From Tricholoma matsutake (taxonomy: Eukaryota; Basidiomycota; Agaricomycetes; Agaricales; Tricholomataceae), in assembly GCA_026075535.2 (NCBI GenBank), contig AP026546.1, positions 3,968,001 to 4,032,000 on the forward strand: DNA of 64,000 nucleotides, read 5' to 3'. Positions 42,626 to 54,190 of this stretch are shown here, piece after piece (the stretch's first letter is position 1; each line of letters begins with the position of its first letter). Made by a program: the position numbers and the translations under genes. The notes under the pieces are model-generated. The model was not told the origin of the DNA and ran no database searches. It saw only the letters and a list, made by a program, of their open reading frames with translations.

Positions 42626-44200
42626 ATGTATGTCATGTCTTGGATCGGCATTGGCACCTCCATCAGCCTTATGATGGATGTGCTGATCCTTCTTTGGTCC
42701 TTGGCTGACAGTCTCACCGATGTGAATTTGGACCACCTACCCCTTGGATTCCATCCGTCTCTCTTGGCCTCGTTGGATGATGGTGTTGCCAGTGACAGTC
42801 CTAGCCATCTGGTGGATTCATATGTATGTGATTGGTGGAGCCACAATAGTGAACTGGCACTGGGGCAAATTTTCACCAGTGACACCCTGGATAAGTGCCT
42901 CGTCAGCTATCAGCAGTATATCCCTGCCCCTGTGATCACCAGCTCACTGCCCACTGATAGCCAGTCAGCAGACAATGCTGCTGATGGCTGAGCCAACTGC
43001 CGATCTTGCATCGACCTGCAGGCTCTCATTGGGGATTTGTTCAATGAAGCACATGGGATGTGGGACTTCATAGATGGCTGCGAATCATCAGCAGAGGCTG
43101 CGATGAATGCGAATGTCAGGCAAGCAGCAGGGTTCCAATGGCTTCATGAGCTAGCCCTGCTCAAGGAGCTTCAGTCCAAACCACACAAGTTAACAATGTC
43201 ACCGGCACCAGCAGTGGCATCAAAAAACAACCATGGACACGCTGAGAGATGGTCGGCTGTAAGAAGACAATCAGAACTGGTATCTGCACATGCACAGGCT
43301 GAACTTGAGTGCCTGAAGGCCCTTCCCCCAACCTCCTACAAGTGGACCTGGGGCATTGATATTGCAGAGAATGAGGTTTTAGCAATCAATCAGGCAACCA
43401 AGGGCAAGGGAAAGGCACAGCATTCTGGATATGCAGGGTCTCTACCTGATGGCATGCAGCAAAAGAAGGAGTGGTCAGATGCACCAAGTCTCCCAACAGT
43501 TGTCTCTGCCTACAGTTGACCACCCACGGTCACTGGTCACGATGCTGGCCTATATTTTTCAGATGCTGAATCCAATGTGTCCAATGCTGGGACCGCTCCC
43601 ATTGTTCCTGTCCCTGCTCCCGTTGCTTCTGTCCCCATTGCCAATGCCGATCTCTCTGCTGCCAATGCCGATTCCAATTCTGTCCCTGTTCCCACTACCA
43701 ATCCCATCCCTGCTGCCGATGCCGATGCCGAGGCACTCATGGTTTGGCAGGGTGAAGATGATGTAGCAAATAATGCTGATCAGCATACTGCCCTTCAGGC
43801 AGCCATGGCATATGGTTCTGATTCATCATCTGCCCCTATGGGTTCCCCAACTGGCATTGATGCTGCTGACTTCTACCTTGATGATTCTACCTCTTCATCT
43901 CCACCCTCAAATCCCCTATCAGCTTTTGCCACTGCGTCTGATGTGGCAGATGATTTTCTCTCATCATCAGAGATAGGTTCTACTGGACCTCGGGGTGAAT
44001 CCAATGCCAATGCCAATAATGCTGGTGCCAATTCTGACTCAGAGCACAATTTTAGTGATGAGTCCCCCAGCACCTCCCAGATAGAGCACCCCACTCCTTC
44101 TCGCATCACACTGCCCATCGATACTCATGCAGACTTTGATTATGTTGATGACACTTGGTTGCATGGCTCTGATGATATGGACACTATGGATGATGGATGA
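42626..44200 (+). pseudogene. 525-codon protein of unknown function with two in-frame TGA codons
   Basis: One frame runs from ATG 42626 to the stop at 44198-44200, interrupted only by TGA at 42989-42991 and 43517-43519. The first part is hydrophobic, then acidic. The middle (43037-43400) is helical and Ala/Glu-rich with a conserved-looking LPPTSYKWTWGIDIAENEV. Basic KGKGKAQ follows. The last third is low complexity (Ala, Asp, Ser, Asn), built from GCCGAT/GCCAAT hexamers, and ends in an acidic DYVDDTWLHGSDDMDTMDD tail. No known domain. Frame conservation over 1.5 kb implies past selection or recent decay. It sits between the KDZ remnant and the Helitron fragment. Confidence 0.5.
43640..43735. 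repeat. GCCGAT/GCCAAT hexamer tract
   Basis: Imperfect hexanucleotide repeats encode Ala-Asp-Ala-Asn. Smaller patches of the same hexamer occur at about 41945-41990, 44305-44415 and 44645-44690. Confidence 0.75.
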
Positions 44201-44661
44201 TGCTCATTTATTTCATTTACATATTCTATACATGAACATGTAGTAATAATTGTTGGAACACCAAACATTTTCTGCCCAATCCCTAATCCTGGTTCCAGTG
44301 CCATGCTCAATTCTGATGCCGATCACTGATTTCATGAAGGTCTGTATTATGCATCTGCTGCTGCTGCCGATGTCAGTAAATTTTTACTTTCTGCCAGTGC
44401 CAGTGCCGACCCATTTCATAGGTCTGCATACAACAAATGAATGATTGCTAATTGAGGCATTTATCATACATGTCACTATATAACCTTCAGCATCAGAAAT
44501 TTCCTTAGGCAGCATTGGCAGCATTGACCAACACCAATCGGGTGGGCAAGCTGATCCCATTTGGTAGGTCTGCACTACATAGAAAATCAGTATCATTGCC
44601 TATAGCTAGGCCATACAGTTTCCTATGCACATCTATCCATTAGCCTGATGCTGATGCCGTA
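44201..44661. other. spacer upstream of the Helitron fragment
   Basis: Contains degenerate GCCGATGCC/GCCAGTGCC patches. No gene seen. The Helitron N-terminal Rep region is absent. Confidence 0.45.
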
Positions 44662-46989
44662 ATGCCATTGCCGATGCCAAGTACCGTGTCCAACTCTATC
44701 TCTGATCTGCATATTAACATTCTTCATAGTGTATCACAAGCAAGAATTGTAAAAGTGTATTCATTTGATACTAGTACATGTTATACATACTATGAGAGCA
44801 TTCGACGGCGTCCACTGAACCCGTATCATTTGGTACACTGTATGCATTTGATAGACCATATTATTCGGTACATTGTAGCTTACCTATCTGGCACACCTGA
44901 TGACATTGCATTCTTGCGTTCTAGGATATTCAGTGAGCTTAAAGGTAGACCATCTGTGAATGATAAACAGTTTCAAAATGTGTCAGTAATTACTCCCCTG
45001 AACCTACCAAAAGATGTCATTAATGAATTGGGTTCACAGAGATTTGCAGCTGAGACTAACCAAGAGCTTAGTACTTTCTATTCTGAAGACACGGTTAGCT
45101 CAACAGATGATCGAGCACAACATTCACATTAAAAAAAATTGCCTGGCAATTTTAGAAAAAAACAGGTTCCTTCCCTGTCATCTGATCTCCAGAAGACTCT
45201 TTGGGATTTGCCTCCATCCAGTAATACAAACAACATACCTGGAAAACTTTCCCTTTGTTGTGGACTACCTGTGACTATTCGACTGAATAGTGCAACAGAG
45301 TTGTGCATTACCAAGGGTCAAGATGCAGTAGTCTATGACTGGCAGACTACTAGGGGTTCTAGGGGTCAGTGTATTCTTGATACACTGTTTGTCAAATTAG
45401 TGAATCCACCGCAGTCTGTTCAACTTGACAACTTGCCTGAAAATGTTGTGCCACTGACTAGAACACTCAGTAACATAAGATGTACTCTTCCAGATGACTC
45501 AACCATCAATATCTCCAGAAGTCAAGTTGAGATACTCCCAAACTTTGCTATTACAGATTATACCTCCCAAGGAAAAACAAGAGAGTTCAATGTTGTTGAT
45601 CTTTCCAGTGCAAGGAGCCACCAATCATACTACACAGCACTTTCTAGGAGTGCATCAGCAGCAGGTACCATAATTCTGCAGGGATTTGATGCCTATAAAA
45701 TTACCGGTGGAGCTTCAGGTGCATTGCGACAAGAGTTTAGGGAGCCTGAGATGCTAGATGACATAACTACACTGCGTTATAATGGAAAATTGCCTGCTGT
45801 AGTGAATGGCAACAGTAGAAATGACTTAATATCAGCCTTCCGTCTGAACAGAGGAGACAAATATGTGCCATCAAGAGTTCATCAAGCAATCTGTTGGAAA
45901 GAGAATGATCCATTTCACTTGTCAGATGGTACTGGGGCCAATTGGAAAGTCATGGAATCTTCCAAGCCAGTTGCCAATAACCATCCCAAAAAAAAAGAGT
46001 CCCGCTTTATATGGGCTGATGGCACAGGGACCTCAGTGTACCTTGGAAAACGGAAACTTAGTGCAGAACTTGAACAGGGGCAAGATGAAACTAGAGTAAA
46101 GAGGAGCAAGACAGACCTGAGTAATACAACCGAGGGTCACACACCAACTGATAGTCCTCAGGGCTCACAGTGGAGCAACAATAGCTGGGCATATGATGCA
46201 GTCATGTCTATTCTGTACAATATATGGCAAGATGATTCAACACAGAGGACTATCCAGTTCAGAGATGTCAACAATGAATACTTGGGACAAATTTCTGACA
46301 GCTTCTCGCAGACTAGACCTTGGGGTACTGCATATAGTCTCGAAGATGTCCGTGATTTTATGCGACGGCACTTGCAGAGAGCTGATTCTGCAGTGTTTGG
46401 TTGGGGTAGATACACAGGAATTCAATACATTCTAGATTATTTTTTGGCTACAAGTCATCCTGTCACATCATCGTCAGTACACTGCCCAAATGGTCATCCA
46501 CAGGATAGGGTAAATTCACTTGCCTCCAGCTGCCAAATTACAGTGTTACGTGAATGCCCCACCATCCAGTCATTGCTTGACAATCACACCATTGAATGTG
46601 CAGCACGCTGCCACGTGTGCCAGTCTCTTCTCGAACGACAACATGTGTTTGAAAAGGCGCCCGCTATCATTGCATTTGACCTGTCACAGCACCGGACATT
46701 TCTGTCAGATAAGATAATAGTTACAACAACTGATGGACAGTGTACAATGTACAGACTCAGAGGTGTGATGTACCACCTTGAAGATCACTTTACATCGCGC
46801 TTCATTACAGAATCTGGTTCAGTGTGGTATCATGATGGCATGTCCACAGGCCAGCAGATGGAAAATGAAGGCAACTTTGTGGACATGACTGACATTGGCA
46901 CATGTCGATCACGTATTGCAACCTGTGCCATATATGTAATCCCCTGTGCTCAGGAGAACTTGGTCCTGAATTCGAGGATCACCCAATAG
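44662..46989 (+). pseudogene. Helitron helicase (Pif1-type) C-terminal half fused to a protease-like domain
   Basis: One frame of 776 codons is interrupted only by TAA at 45130-45132 (CAT-TCA-CAT-TAA). The first part (to about 45660) is the C-terminal half of a Pif1/RecD-like helicase: FLRSRIFSELKGRPSVND, G-L-P-V-T-I-R-L-N, then motif V-like NFAITDYTSQGKTR and motif VI-like YYTALSRSASAAGTIILQ. The Walker A half and the Rep endonuclease are missing. The second part has NNSWAYDAVMSILYNIW near 46170 and a His region (YHLEDHFTSRFI, VWYHDG) near 46770-46840, the layout of the ubiquitin-protease-like tail found on agaricomycete Helitron helicases. In that family the first motif normally has Cys where this has Trp, so the protease is probably inactive. 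Helitrons move by rolling-circle replication. Confidence 0.75.
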
Positions 46990-47308
46990 TTGCCCCAAAT
47001 AAAATTTGATTCCCGCCGATGCATCTATATGGATTTGAACTTCAAAAAAGTATGGGAACACACTCAAGCTAACCTTCATTCCAACTTCATTCCATGCTTG
47101 CTATTGCCGCTGGTTATGCTTAGGGTTCATATCTGCGGCACATCTATGATCATATGGGCGTTGAGAGAACTCGGATCTGCCGTGCTAAGCAACGGCCCAC
47201 TTAAACCAGTACTTAATGTAGAACACGAAAATTTGAGGCGCGGGAGTTCAGCCAAAGAAGATATCATCGCTATAATACTATGAGTCTAATCTGACTGAGA
47301 ACTCGGCA
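46990..47308. other. short gap between Helitron fragment and P450
   Basis: No gene or clear Helitron 3' terminus (CTAG hairpin end) was found. Confidence 0.5.
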
Positions 47309-49280
47309 TCAAGTTATGACTTCATCCTCCGCGTCCAAAATACTACGGATGTTCGCATGTCGCGGAATCAATCTTACTCTGAACGGCAGAGGTGTCCTGC
47401 CAGAGTTACCTTCATATTCCTCGAGAGAGATGGGCTCATTTTCGACGGGAAGTATGTCGAACGACCAAAGAAGCCGAGATACCGCGAGGAATATTTCGCG
47501 TTCGGCCACTGACATACCTGGACATATGCGACGACTGAGCAGTATAATCATTAGTGGGAGGAGTGTGTAATGATAGTCTTCCCAGCTTACCCTGCTCCGA
47601 AAGCCCAGTGATCTCTCTCCATACCGGATAGTTTGGAGGATTCTGCTGCGCTACGGTTATCACCGAGATACCGGTCTGGATCGAATTTGAAACTAAACAA
47701 AGCCTTAAGACCATAGAGCACCGCATAGGCATATGGAACTCACGAGTCATGATACCGCTCCTCATTGTGATGCAAAGAATAGCAATTCAAAATTATCACA
47801 GTGTTCCTGGGAATGAACATTCCTTTGTAGACGAAATCAGCATCTGAGCAGTGGGGGGTACCCATCCAGAAAGGTGAGTGACTGCGAAGGACCTTTGAGA
47901 TACCATTAGTTGATAGATGGGACTTCATCATGCATTAAATTACTTCTTTCATGATTGCTCGGATGTAGGGTAATCGGTCTTCGTCATCTGCAGTAGGCCA
48001 GCTCTGCCTTCCGACCACACGATCGAGCTCTTCGTGAGCTCTGGCCTGAACCTCTGGGTGGGATGGCATAATTGCGAGGAACCATTTGATGGTTCCAGAC
48101 GTCTGTGGCAGTCATTAGACTAAGATACCAGATGTATTAATCTTACCGAGTGAACGCCACCCGTAGTAAAAGATGCAGCGATGAAGCACATGTCTTCCCA
48201 GCTAAGTTTCTCGACTTCTCGAGACTCAATGAGAGTTTTGACTAGACAGTTTGACACGTCGTCGCCTGCATCCATGCGTTCTTTTACCTTGGTAATCATA
48301 GGCCCGTGAACCTCAATGAAGTCGTCGTGAAGTTTGCGGCCGCGAGATCTTATAGGGGTGTAAATCTTTTGAAGTGGCTCGTAAAAATCGATGGCGTTTG
48401 ACCAGGGCCCTGTGGGAAATTTACTTATCTGGAAGTACAAAACAGATTGGTAGACGTCTACCTGTCAGCTGCATGAATTCTGTCCCTAAATGTAGAACCT
48501 TTTGCACGAGCGGATCCGATGCGGAGTAAGTCCGTGTTCCAAAAATGATCGTTAACATATTACTGCGAAGCGGTTTTAGGATGGTTTTCGTTTCGCTCCG
48601 ATAATAGTATCCCTTACTTTAAAATATAGCGGCCTGCTAATTTGGCAGGGTTGATCGGCACTTGGCCCTGCTTGGTCTCGTTGTAGAGGGAACGTACGAG
48701 CATATGAGCCTCGTAGTCAAGAACATTAGTGTATTCTTCAATAGCTTTCGGAGTGAGAAGCCACATCGCAATCCTACGGTGCTTCCTCCTACATACAAGA
48801 ATAAGTGACGTAGATTCCCTAGGGTATAGTTTGAAATTACCATGTGTCGTTATACCCCGATGCTGTAATACCGCCCCCGCGAAGAATAGTATGATTTTTC
48901 ATGAAATATTTCCAACGGCCAGAGAACGTAGCGCCATTCATGACGAGAAGGTCGCGTGCAACGTGGGGATCATTTATTACGACGAAGAGTTGGTATCCCA
49001 TCCAGACTGAGTATAGCGGACCATATGTCGTGGCCCAAGCATGAAGAGCGCGCTCCGGGTATTTACGAAGGAAAGGGAAACGGATAGGAGGACCAGGAGG
49101 GATGTTATGTCCGTCCTTATCCACGATGCTCTTTCGTAAAATCAAAGGAGTAATGGCATAGGCGATGAGAAACGACGCAACAGCGTATGCTATGCAGTGT
49201 GAGAACAGCTAAACACGATCAAGTCAATCAAAACCTTCTCAGTGGCCCTGAGAACATACCAAAGGGAATATGACAGACAT
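47309..49280 (-). CDS. cytochrome P450 monooxygenase, apparently intact
   Basis: A multi-exon minus-strand gene. The start at 49280 gives MSVIFPL, spliced (intron 49259-49210) to LFSHCIAYAVASFLIAYAI, an N-terminal membrane anchor, followed by the hinge NIPPGPPIRFPFL. Later exons carry the C-helix-like W-R-K-H-R-R. The I-helix region is TTGGVHS spliced to TSGTIKW, and the K-helix E-V-L-R spans an intron near 47940. The PxRF-like motif is FKFDPDRYLGD. The heme loop FGAGRRICPG is formed exactly by an intron (about 47589-47534, GTAAGC...CTCAG), with Cys as the iron ligand. The stop is TGA at 47309-47311. All junctions tested are GT-AG and in frame. P450s of this ER-bound type oxidise hydrophobic substrates in secondary metabolism or detoxification; the substrate cannot be told. 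It is the only gene here with no sign of damage. Confidence 0.93.
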
Positions 49281-49896
49281 CCGTGAGAGCTACAAAAGCG
49301 TGCGTATATCATAGGACGCGCTCACAATTTACTGGTTTTATATCCGGAAGCAGACGTGACAAGTCCCATGCGAGATATTGGACGCTCATTTGTCTTTTTG
49401 ACCTTCATGTTCGGAAGTTAAGGGTTCAATTTATAAGTAATCTCCTTTGGTCAAGACATGTCTTGATTCCCGATACATAGGATTGTGTAAATTTGACTTT
49501 CCGATGCCACGAACAATTGTTGAGCTGAAAAAGATGGAATCAGAAGTTTGATAGCCATCCGTCAGAAAAAAACTAGTACTTAAGTGGATGACTTCCCGAA
49601 AAACTTAAAAGAATAAGGTGCCAGGAGGAGAGTGAAGTTGCCATGGAATTTGTGTTTAGAATGTGGGGATCAACGTTCAACGTTCATCCTAGGTATTCGG
49701 AGTTCCGAATTCCAGCGCAGCTCGGCTAATACGAAAAGCTATGTGAGTCAGGGAGTCATTATTGATACCAGAACGCGATTATTCGGCCTCTGATTAGAAT
49801 CAATTCATTTTCCCAACAACTAAAGACCAAATTCTGAATGACAAGCAAATGACAAGTAAGATAGAGGAACTCCAAACACATCTAAGGTAGGGTTTT

Positions 49897-49985
49897 GGAG
49901 GTAGACGAACGAGGAACGAGTGTAGTGTACTGATGTTTTGCAAGGTAGAATTATGACGCGTCAGGGTCATGTGATGTTCGCGTTC
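49897..49985. repeat. dispersed repeat, copy 2
   Basis: Aligns by eye with 1076-1165. This copy keeps CG at GACGAACGAGGAACGAG where copy 1 has TG or CA. Confidence 0.5.
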
Positions 49986-50593
49986 CTTTTCCTTTTGCTC
50001 CCATCGTTACGCGTAGATTCTCGTCCCTCGTTCTCTCTCGCAGCTGCTGCTCATCGCTTCTCATATCATTCTTTTCGCCCGCCCACCCACTACCTATTGG
50101 CCTCCTCTGCTCATTAGACCCTTGAGGAATACAAAGTGGGAAGGCCGTCGTTTGGGTGTTAATAATACTGATGGAATTTTACAGGTCAAATCTAGGTTAT
50201 TCAGACTAATGAGCAGAGTTATAGCTGCGGTGTCTCATAGTCATACTCAGCTCACCCTGGTTCGATAGCGGTGGAATCCGCAGAGTTGTTTTTCCAGTGA
50301 AATCCACAGTTTCTCTTCTACGGATTCCAGCGTATCGCATCCGCTCCCAGGAACATTAGTATGTTTACTTAGACTAGATTTGTAATAGACACTAGCAATC
50401 CATGATGCAATCAGACACTTCTATTGGTTGCAAAACATTCACTCCCAACCACATCACATGGCTAAAGAGTAACAAACTGCAACACATTAGGATTTCTCTA
50501 ATTACTGTTTCCCTTAAATGTTTCTCTCAGAAGTAAAACCTAAGACCTCCATAAAATATCCTTCTGAAGAAGTTCTGTGTAGGTGCTTGATCA

Positions 50594-50714
50594 CTTGATT
50601 CTGAGGATGGAGGAAAGTTATTAGAGCTATGTCGAGCATTCATGGACATTGCCGGACATTGGTATAAAGTTGATCGAACCCTAATAACTTTCCTCCTTCT
50701 TCACAATCGAGGGA
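50594..50714. mobile_element. MITE-like hairpin element (about 120 bp)
   Basis: GGAGGAAAGTTATTAG and CTAATAACTTTCCTCC are exact inverted repeats. Similarity extends outward with mismatches, giving arms of about 30 bases. No open frame. Confidence 0.7.
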
Positions 50715-51195
50715 TCGGTAAACTACACTCTCTTGAAAATGTTATTTTCTGTGGATTATAGTAGGGATGGTAAGGTTTGGTTCAGTCCAGTTCTTTAAGG
50801 GATTTTGGAGAACCCAGAACCGGACTATTGGTTCGGTCCATAGATTATAGCGAACCTTGGACTGGACCATTGGTTCGATATCCCATGATATTTAGAATCA
50901 AATAACTGTACCTATTGAGAGCCAAACCTTTGCTGGTGGGGGTTGCTTGAGGATGCATGGGAATGTTGAGCTTCTTGCAATGATTTTTGTAGACAATAAA
51001 ATGGTCCTGGTGCCTAGAGGTCACGCCATTAGCATTGATATACAAAAATATCGGAACTACACCTACCTTGCAATATGAGTACACAGAGTGGACACACCAC
51101 CTTTGAGGAAGAAGTGCCTTGCCACAAGACCTTTTGCACACATAGGTAAGCTACATTGTATTGAATGATATGACCTATCAAACACATACATCATA

Positions 51196-51715
51196 TTGAA
51201 TGATATGGGTTCAATGGACACTGTTGAACTCACTATATAAAGTCACTATACTATATTAACCAACAACTACATTGTACACTGATTATTATACCTTACAATA
51301 GACATGCATTAGGAATGTAATACAGACATTTGAAATGCAATGGGGACAGACATGGGGATGGCCACAGCATCACCATCGGGCATGGACACAATATTAACCT
51401 ATGAATACTATTGACTGTACATTGTATTATCTGTTTTGATGGACACCATCAAACTCACTATATATTTGTACATACTCTATTAATTAACCAATGACTACAT
51501 TACTACTTTACTTGCTGTACCATACAGATAGATGTGCATTAAGAACATAGTACAGACATCAGTAATGTTTGAATGCAATTGCAGGGAAGGGGACGGGGAC
51601 AGGGACTATTGACTGTACACATTGTATTATCTGTTTCAATGGATGCTGTCGAACTCACTATATATTTGTACATACTCTATTAATTGACCAATGACTACAT
51701 TACTACTTTACTTGC
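51196..51715. repeat. tandem repeat (about 200-230-bp unit), left part
   Basis: At least three units share TGGACAC..T.AACTCACTATAT, CATTACTACTTTACTTGCTG, GCATTAAGAACATAGTACAG and GCAATTGCAGGGAAGGGG. The third unit is split by the gypsy insertion and resumes at 58930. Confidence 0.75.
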
Positions 51716-52410
51716 TGTTAAGACTATAGGTCTTTAACTCAGCCTTGGCTTCGTATGTTACAGTTGGAGGGTTTCCAACTATATCGGTATTGCACTAGGA
51801 GGCTTTCCTAGTGTATTGGGCTTCTGGCCTTCACTTGGGTGCTTCCTCAAGTTGTTACGGCTATCCGTACTCAGAGGCTTTCTGAGTAGACCGTCGGTTC
51901 GTGTATCACAGTTGGAGGCTTTCCAACTGTCAAGTTCGAGTTATCACAGCTAGGGGCTTCCTAAGCTGTTGAGTGTTCTGGTTGAGTCTAAGACCATTGA
52001 TTGAATTAGGTCAAGCTGAGGAGTACACAGAGTGTAGCTACAGCTTATATACTGTTCCAGGACTATCTATGGTCCAATCAGAAGGTGAGATGCTTATCAG
52101 GTAAATATAGACAAGAACAATAGAAACAATAAGCATGAGGTGTCCGATGTTATGGATCCAATGTCAAGGATCCAATGTCAAGGACATGCTGCAGCGCAGC
52201 ATGTTGTTCATGAGAGTCCGATATCACGGACCTCATGTCAAGGGGCTGTCGTATCACAGCATGTGTGGGAGTGGGTTTGGGTGCATGGAGTCACCATGCG
52301 TCAAAGCATCTCCCATCAGAAGTGAGTCGAGTCGAATGAGAAAAATAAAGTCCCTGGTCTTGCCAGTGTACATCCGGTCGTCCTGGGTTACGATAACAAA
52401 AATCGTAACA
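51716..52410 (-). repeat. gypsy 3' LTR (695 bp)
   Basis: Pairs with 58252-58924. Differences are mostly CG versus TG or CA, such as GGTTACGATAAC here against GGTTATGATAAC in the other copy. A block at about 52135-52250 differs more, probably a short insertion or rearrangement. Confidence 0.93.
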
Positions 52411-52505
52411 TCACCCTCTTTCTATCCTTGAAGTCACTGACTTCAAATAATATCTTCATTCCTTCTCCGGGGTCTGGTCGGATGAGGTCTGGATAAATGA
52501 ATGGG

Positions 52506-52790
52506 TCAGAATTGAGCAGTGCGGTGGAGGAATAAATCATGTCTGAACTCAGACCATGATTGTGTTCTTCTCATTTGTGCTGCATTGGGCAGTGGCATCA
52601 ACAAGTTGATGATGTCGTTAGAAAGGGGATTCTCTGTAGGGCTTTGTAGAATGGAGAATTCGATGTCTGTAATCGGGGGTTCTGGTCTTGGTCGAAAGAT
52701 TGTGTAAAGACAGAATGCGAAGGTAAGGGCTGTCACAACAGCCAGGATTGTGCCAACGACAATGGCGAGAGTCTCTATTCTAGTGAGCAT
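52506..52790 (-). CDS. small single-pass membrane protein frame between pol and 3' LTR
   Basis: A 94-codon frame starting MLTRIETLAIVVGTILAVV, with about 25 hydrophobic residues followed by a Pro/Arg linker (IFRPRPEPP) and a polar tail. It begins about 80 bp after the chromodomain stop and has no stops, unlike the rest of the element. A type III or signal-anchor membrane protein is the likely product if it is expressed. It is placed where env-like genes lie in some gypsy elements, but has no env motif and is very short. It may be an element gene or a chance frame. Confidence 0.45.
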   Translation of the reverse strand: MLTRIETLAIVVGTILAVVTALTFAFCLYTIFRPRPEPPITDIEFSILQSPTENPLSNDIINLLMPLPNAAQMRRTQSWSEFRHDLFLHRTAQF

Positions 52791-52871
52791 GGTTCGTCTT
52801 TTTCTTTTCTAGAGGTGGTTTCTCTGTAGTCAGTTTGGTGGGTGTTTTGGTCTCGGTTTCTACAGCTGTCA

Positions 52872-54190
52872 TCACTGTTTATATGCCCCTAGGATTGTCT
52901 TGGCATGTTTTAGGTCTCCCTCAGGCTCCCACGAGTTCTCTGAGGTTGGGTATCTGACCCACTTCACTAGGAAGTGCATGGTCTTTCCTTTCTTCTTGTG
53001 TCCGATGATCGCTTCCACCTCATACTCCAATTCGCCTTCTATCAGGTCGGGCGGTGGTTCTGGGAAGTTCGGTCTGTGTGTCTCGGTTTCTTTGTATGGG
53101 GAAAGAAGTGCCGCATGGAATACAGGGTGTATTTTCCACTGTCCTGGCAACTTCAGTCAATAGGAGAGTGGGCTCAGGACCTTCTCAATAGAGAATGGTC
53201 CTTCTCTTTTTGGTGCGAGCTTCTTTGTTGCATGAGTCGTTCTGAGGTTCTTTGCTTCTAGCCACACTCTGTCTCCTTCTTTGAATGGGGTGAAGTGCCT
53301 TGTTGTTCTTTCCACCATCATTTGTCTGGCTAACTTGTGAGTTGCCTTTGCTTTGTCTTGGGCCCATTGCAGTGCAACAATTCACTTCTCTATGGCTGGT
53401 ATGTTCATTTTCAGGTATGGGAGTGGGATCGCCTTGGGCTCGTAGCCCATCATGAGGTAGAACGGGGAGTTCTTCTGTACGGAGTGCGTTCTCTGGTTGT
53501 GCGTGAACTCCATGGTTGGGAGGAGGTGCTTCCAGTTCTCCTGGTTATTTGAGCAGAAGATCTGTAGGTATACTTCCACTTCTTGGTTCACCCGTTCTGT
53601 CTCCCCGTCGGTCTGGGGGTGGTATGCCGTACTCATTGCCAGCTTGATTCCGAGCAGTCTTCCTAGCTCCTGGAACAGCTGCGAGGTGAATCTGGGATCT
53701 CTGTTGGAGATGATCTTGTCTGGGAGGCCAAATCGTTTGTAGACATTGCCTAGATAGAGGGTGGCCACTCCCAATGCATCCACAGTTTTCCTGCAAGGGA
53801 TAAAAATTACCCCCTTCATAAGCCCATGGTCTACCACGACCATGAGTGCATAATAACCATTGGACTCTGGTAGGTCGGTTATGAAATCTGTCGTCACCAT
53901 TGCGAATGGTCTTGTCACCTCAGATTTGATCAGTTGTAGTGGGGGGGTCGTCGGGTGCATGTTGATCTTCATCTGCTGGCATATTGCGCATCCAGCAATG
54001 TAGTTCTTGATGTATGTCATCATCCCCGGCCACCAGTAGTCTCTCCTGATCATTTCGGTTGTCTGCCATTGTCCTGGGTGTCTGCTGGTCACTCCTTCAT
54101 GGTATTTTTGCACCAGCTTCTTTCATAGATCTCCGTTGTCGGGGACATAGCACCTGTCTCGGAAGAATAGAAGGCCATCTTCTATCTTCT
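52872..54190 (-). pseudogene. gypsy integrase and chromodomain
   Basis: Integrase zinc-domain tail GYVGGCD-like features appear as YIAGCAICQQMK. The core reads MVTTDFITDLPES (first Asp), I-S-N-R-D-P-R-F-T-S (second Asp) and HPQTDGETERVNQ (Glu), from 54113 to 53382. After an in-frame TGA near 53379 the linker runs on in the same frame to GQWKIHPVFHAALLSPYKET. The chromodomain (YEVEAIIGHKK, MHFLVKWVRY, NSWEPEGD) ends at 52872. The stops fit CGA or CAG changed by one transition. The zinc-domain start is broken near 54125-54190. Confidence 0.88.

Larger units (their letters stand above)
49281..51195. other. gene-free stretch upstream of the P450
   Basis: Includes the probable promoter of the P450 and, at 49897-50060, a CG-richer block with pyrimidine-rich tracts that may be a promoter. 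Also holds a dispersed repeat copy (49897-49985) and a MITE-like hairpin (50594-50714). No convincing gene; the frame at minus 51141-50845 has no motif. Confidence 0.5.

Noticed and set aside
46990..47308. Helitron 3' terminus between the helicase and the P450
   Set aside because: No CTRR end with a preceding short hairpin was found.
50845..51141. Cys/His-rich minus-strand frame as a possible BED finger of an hAT transposase
   Set aside because: Cys and His spacing does not fit a BED or C2H2 finger in any of the three minus frames.
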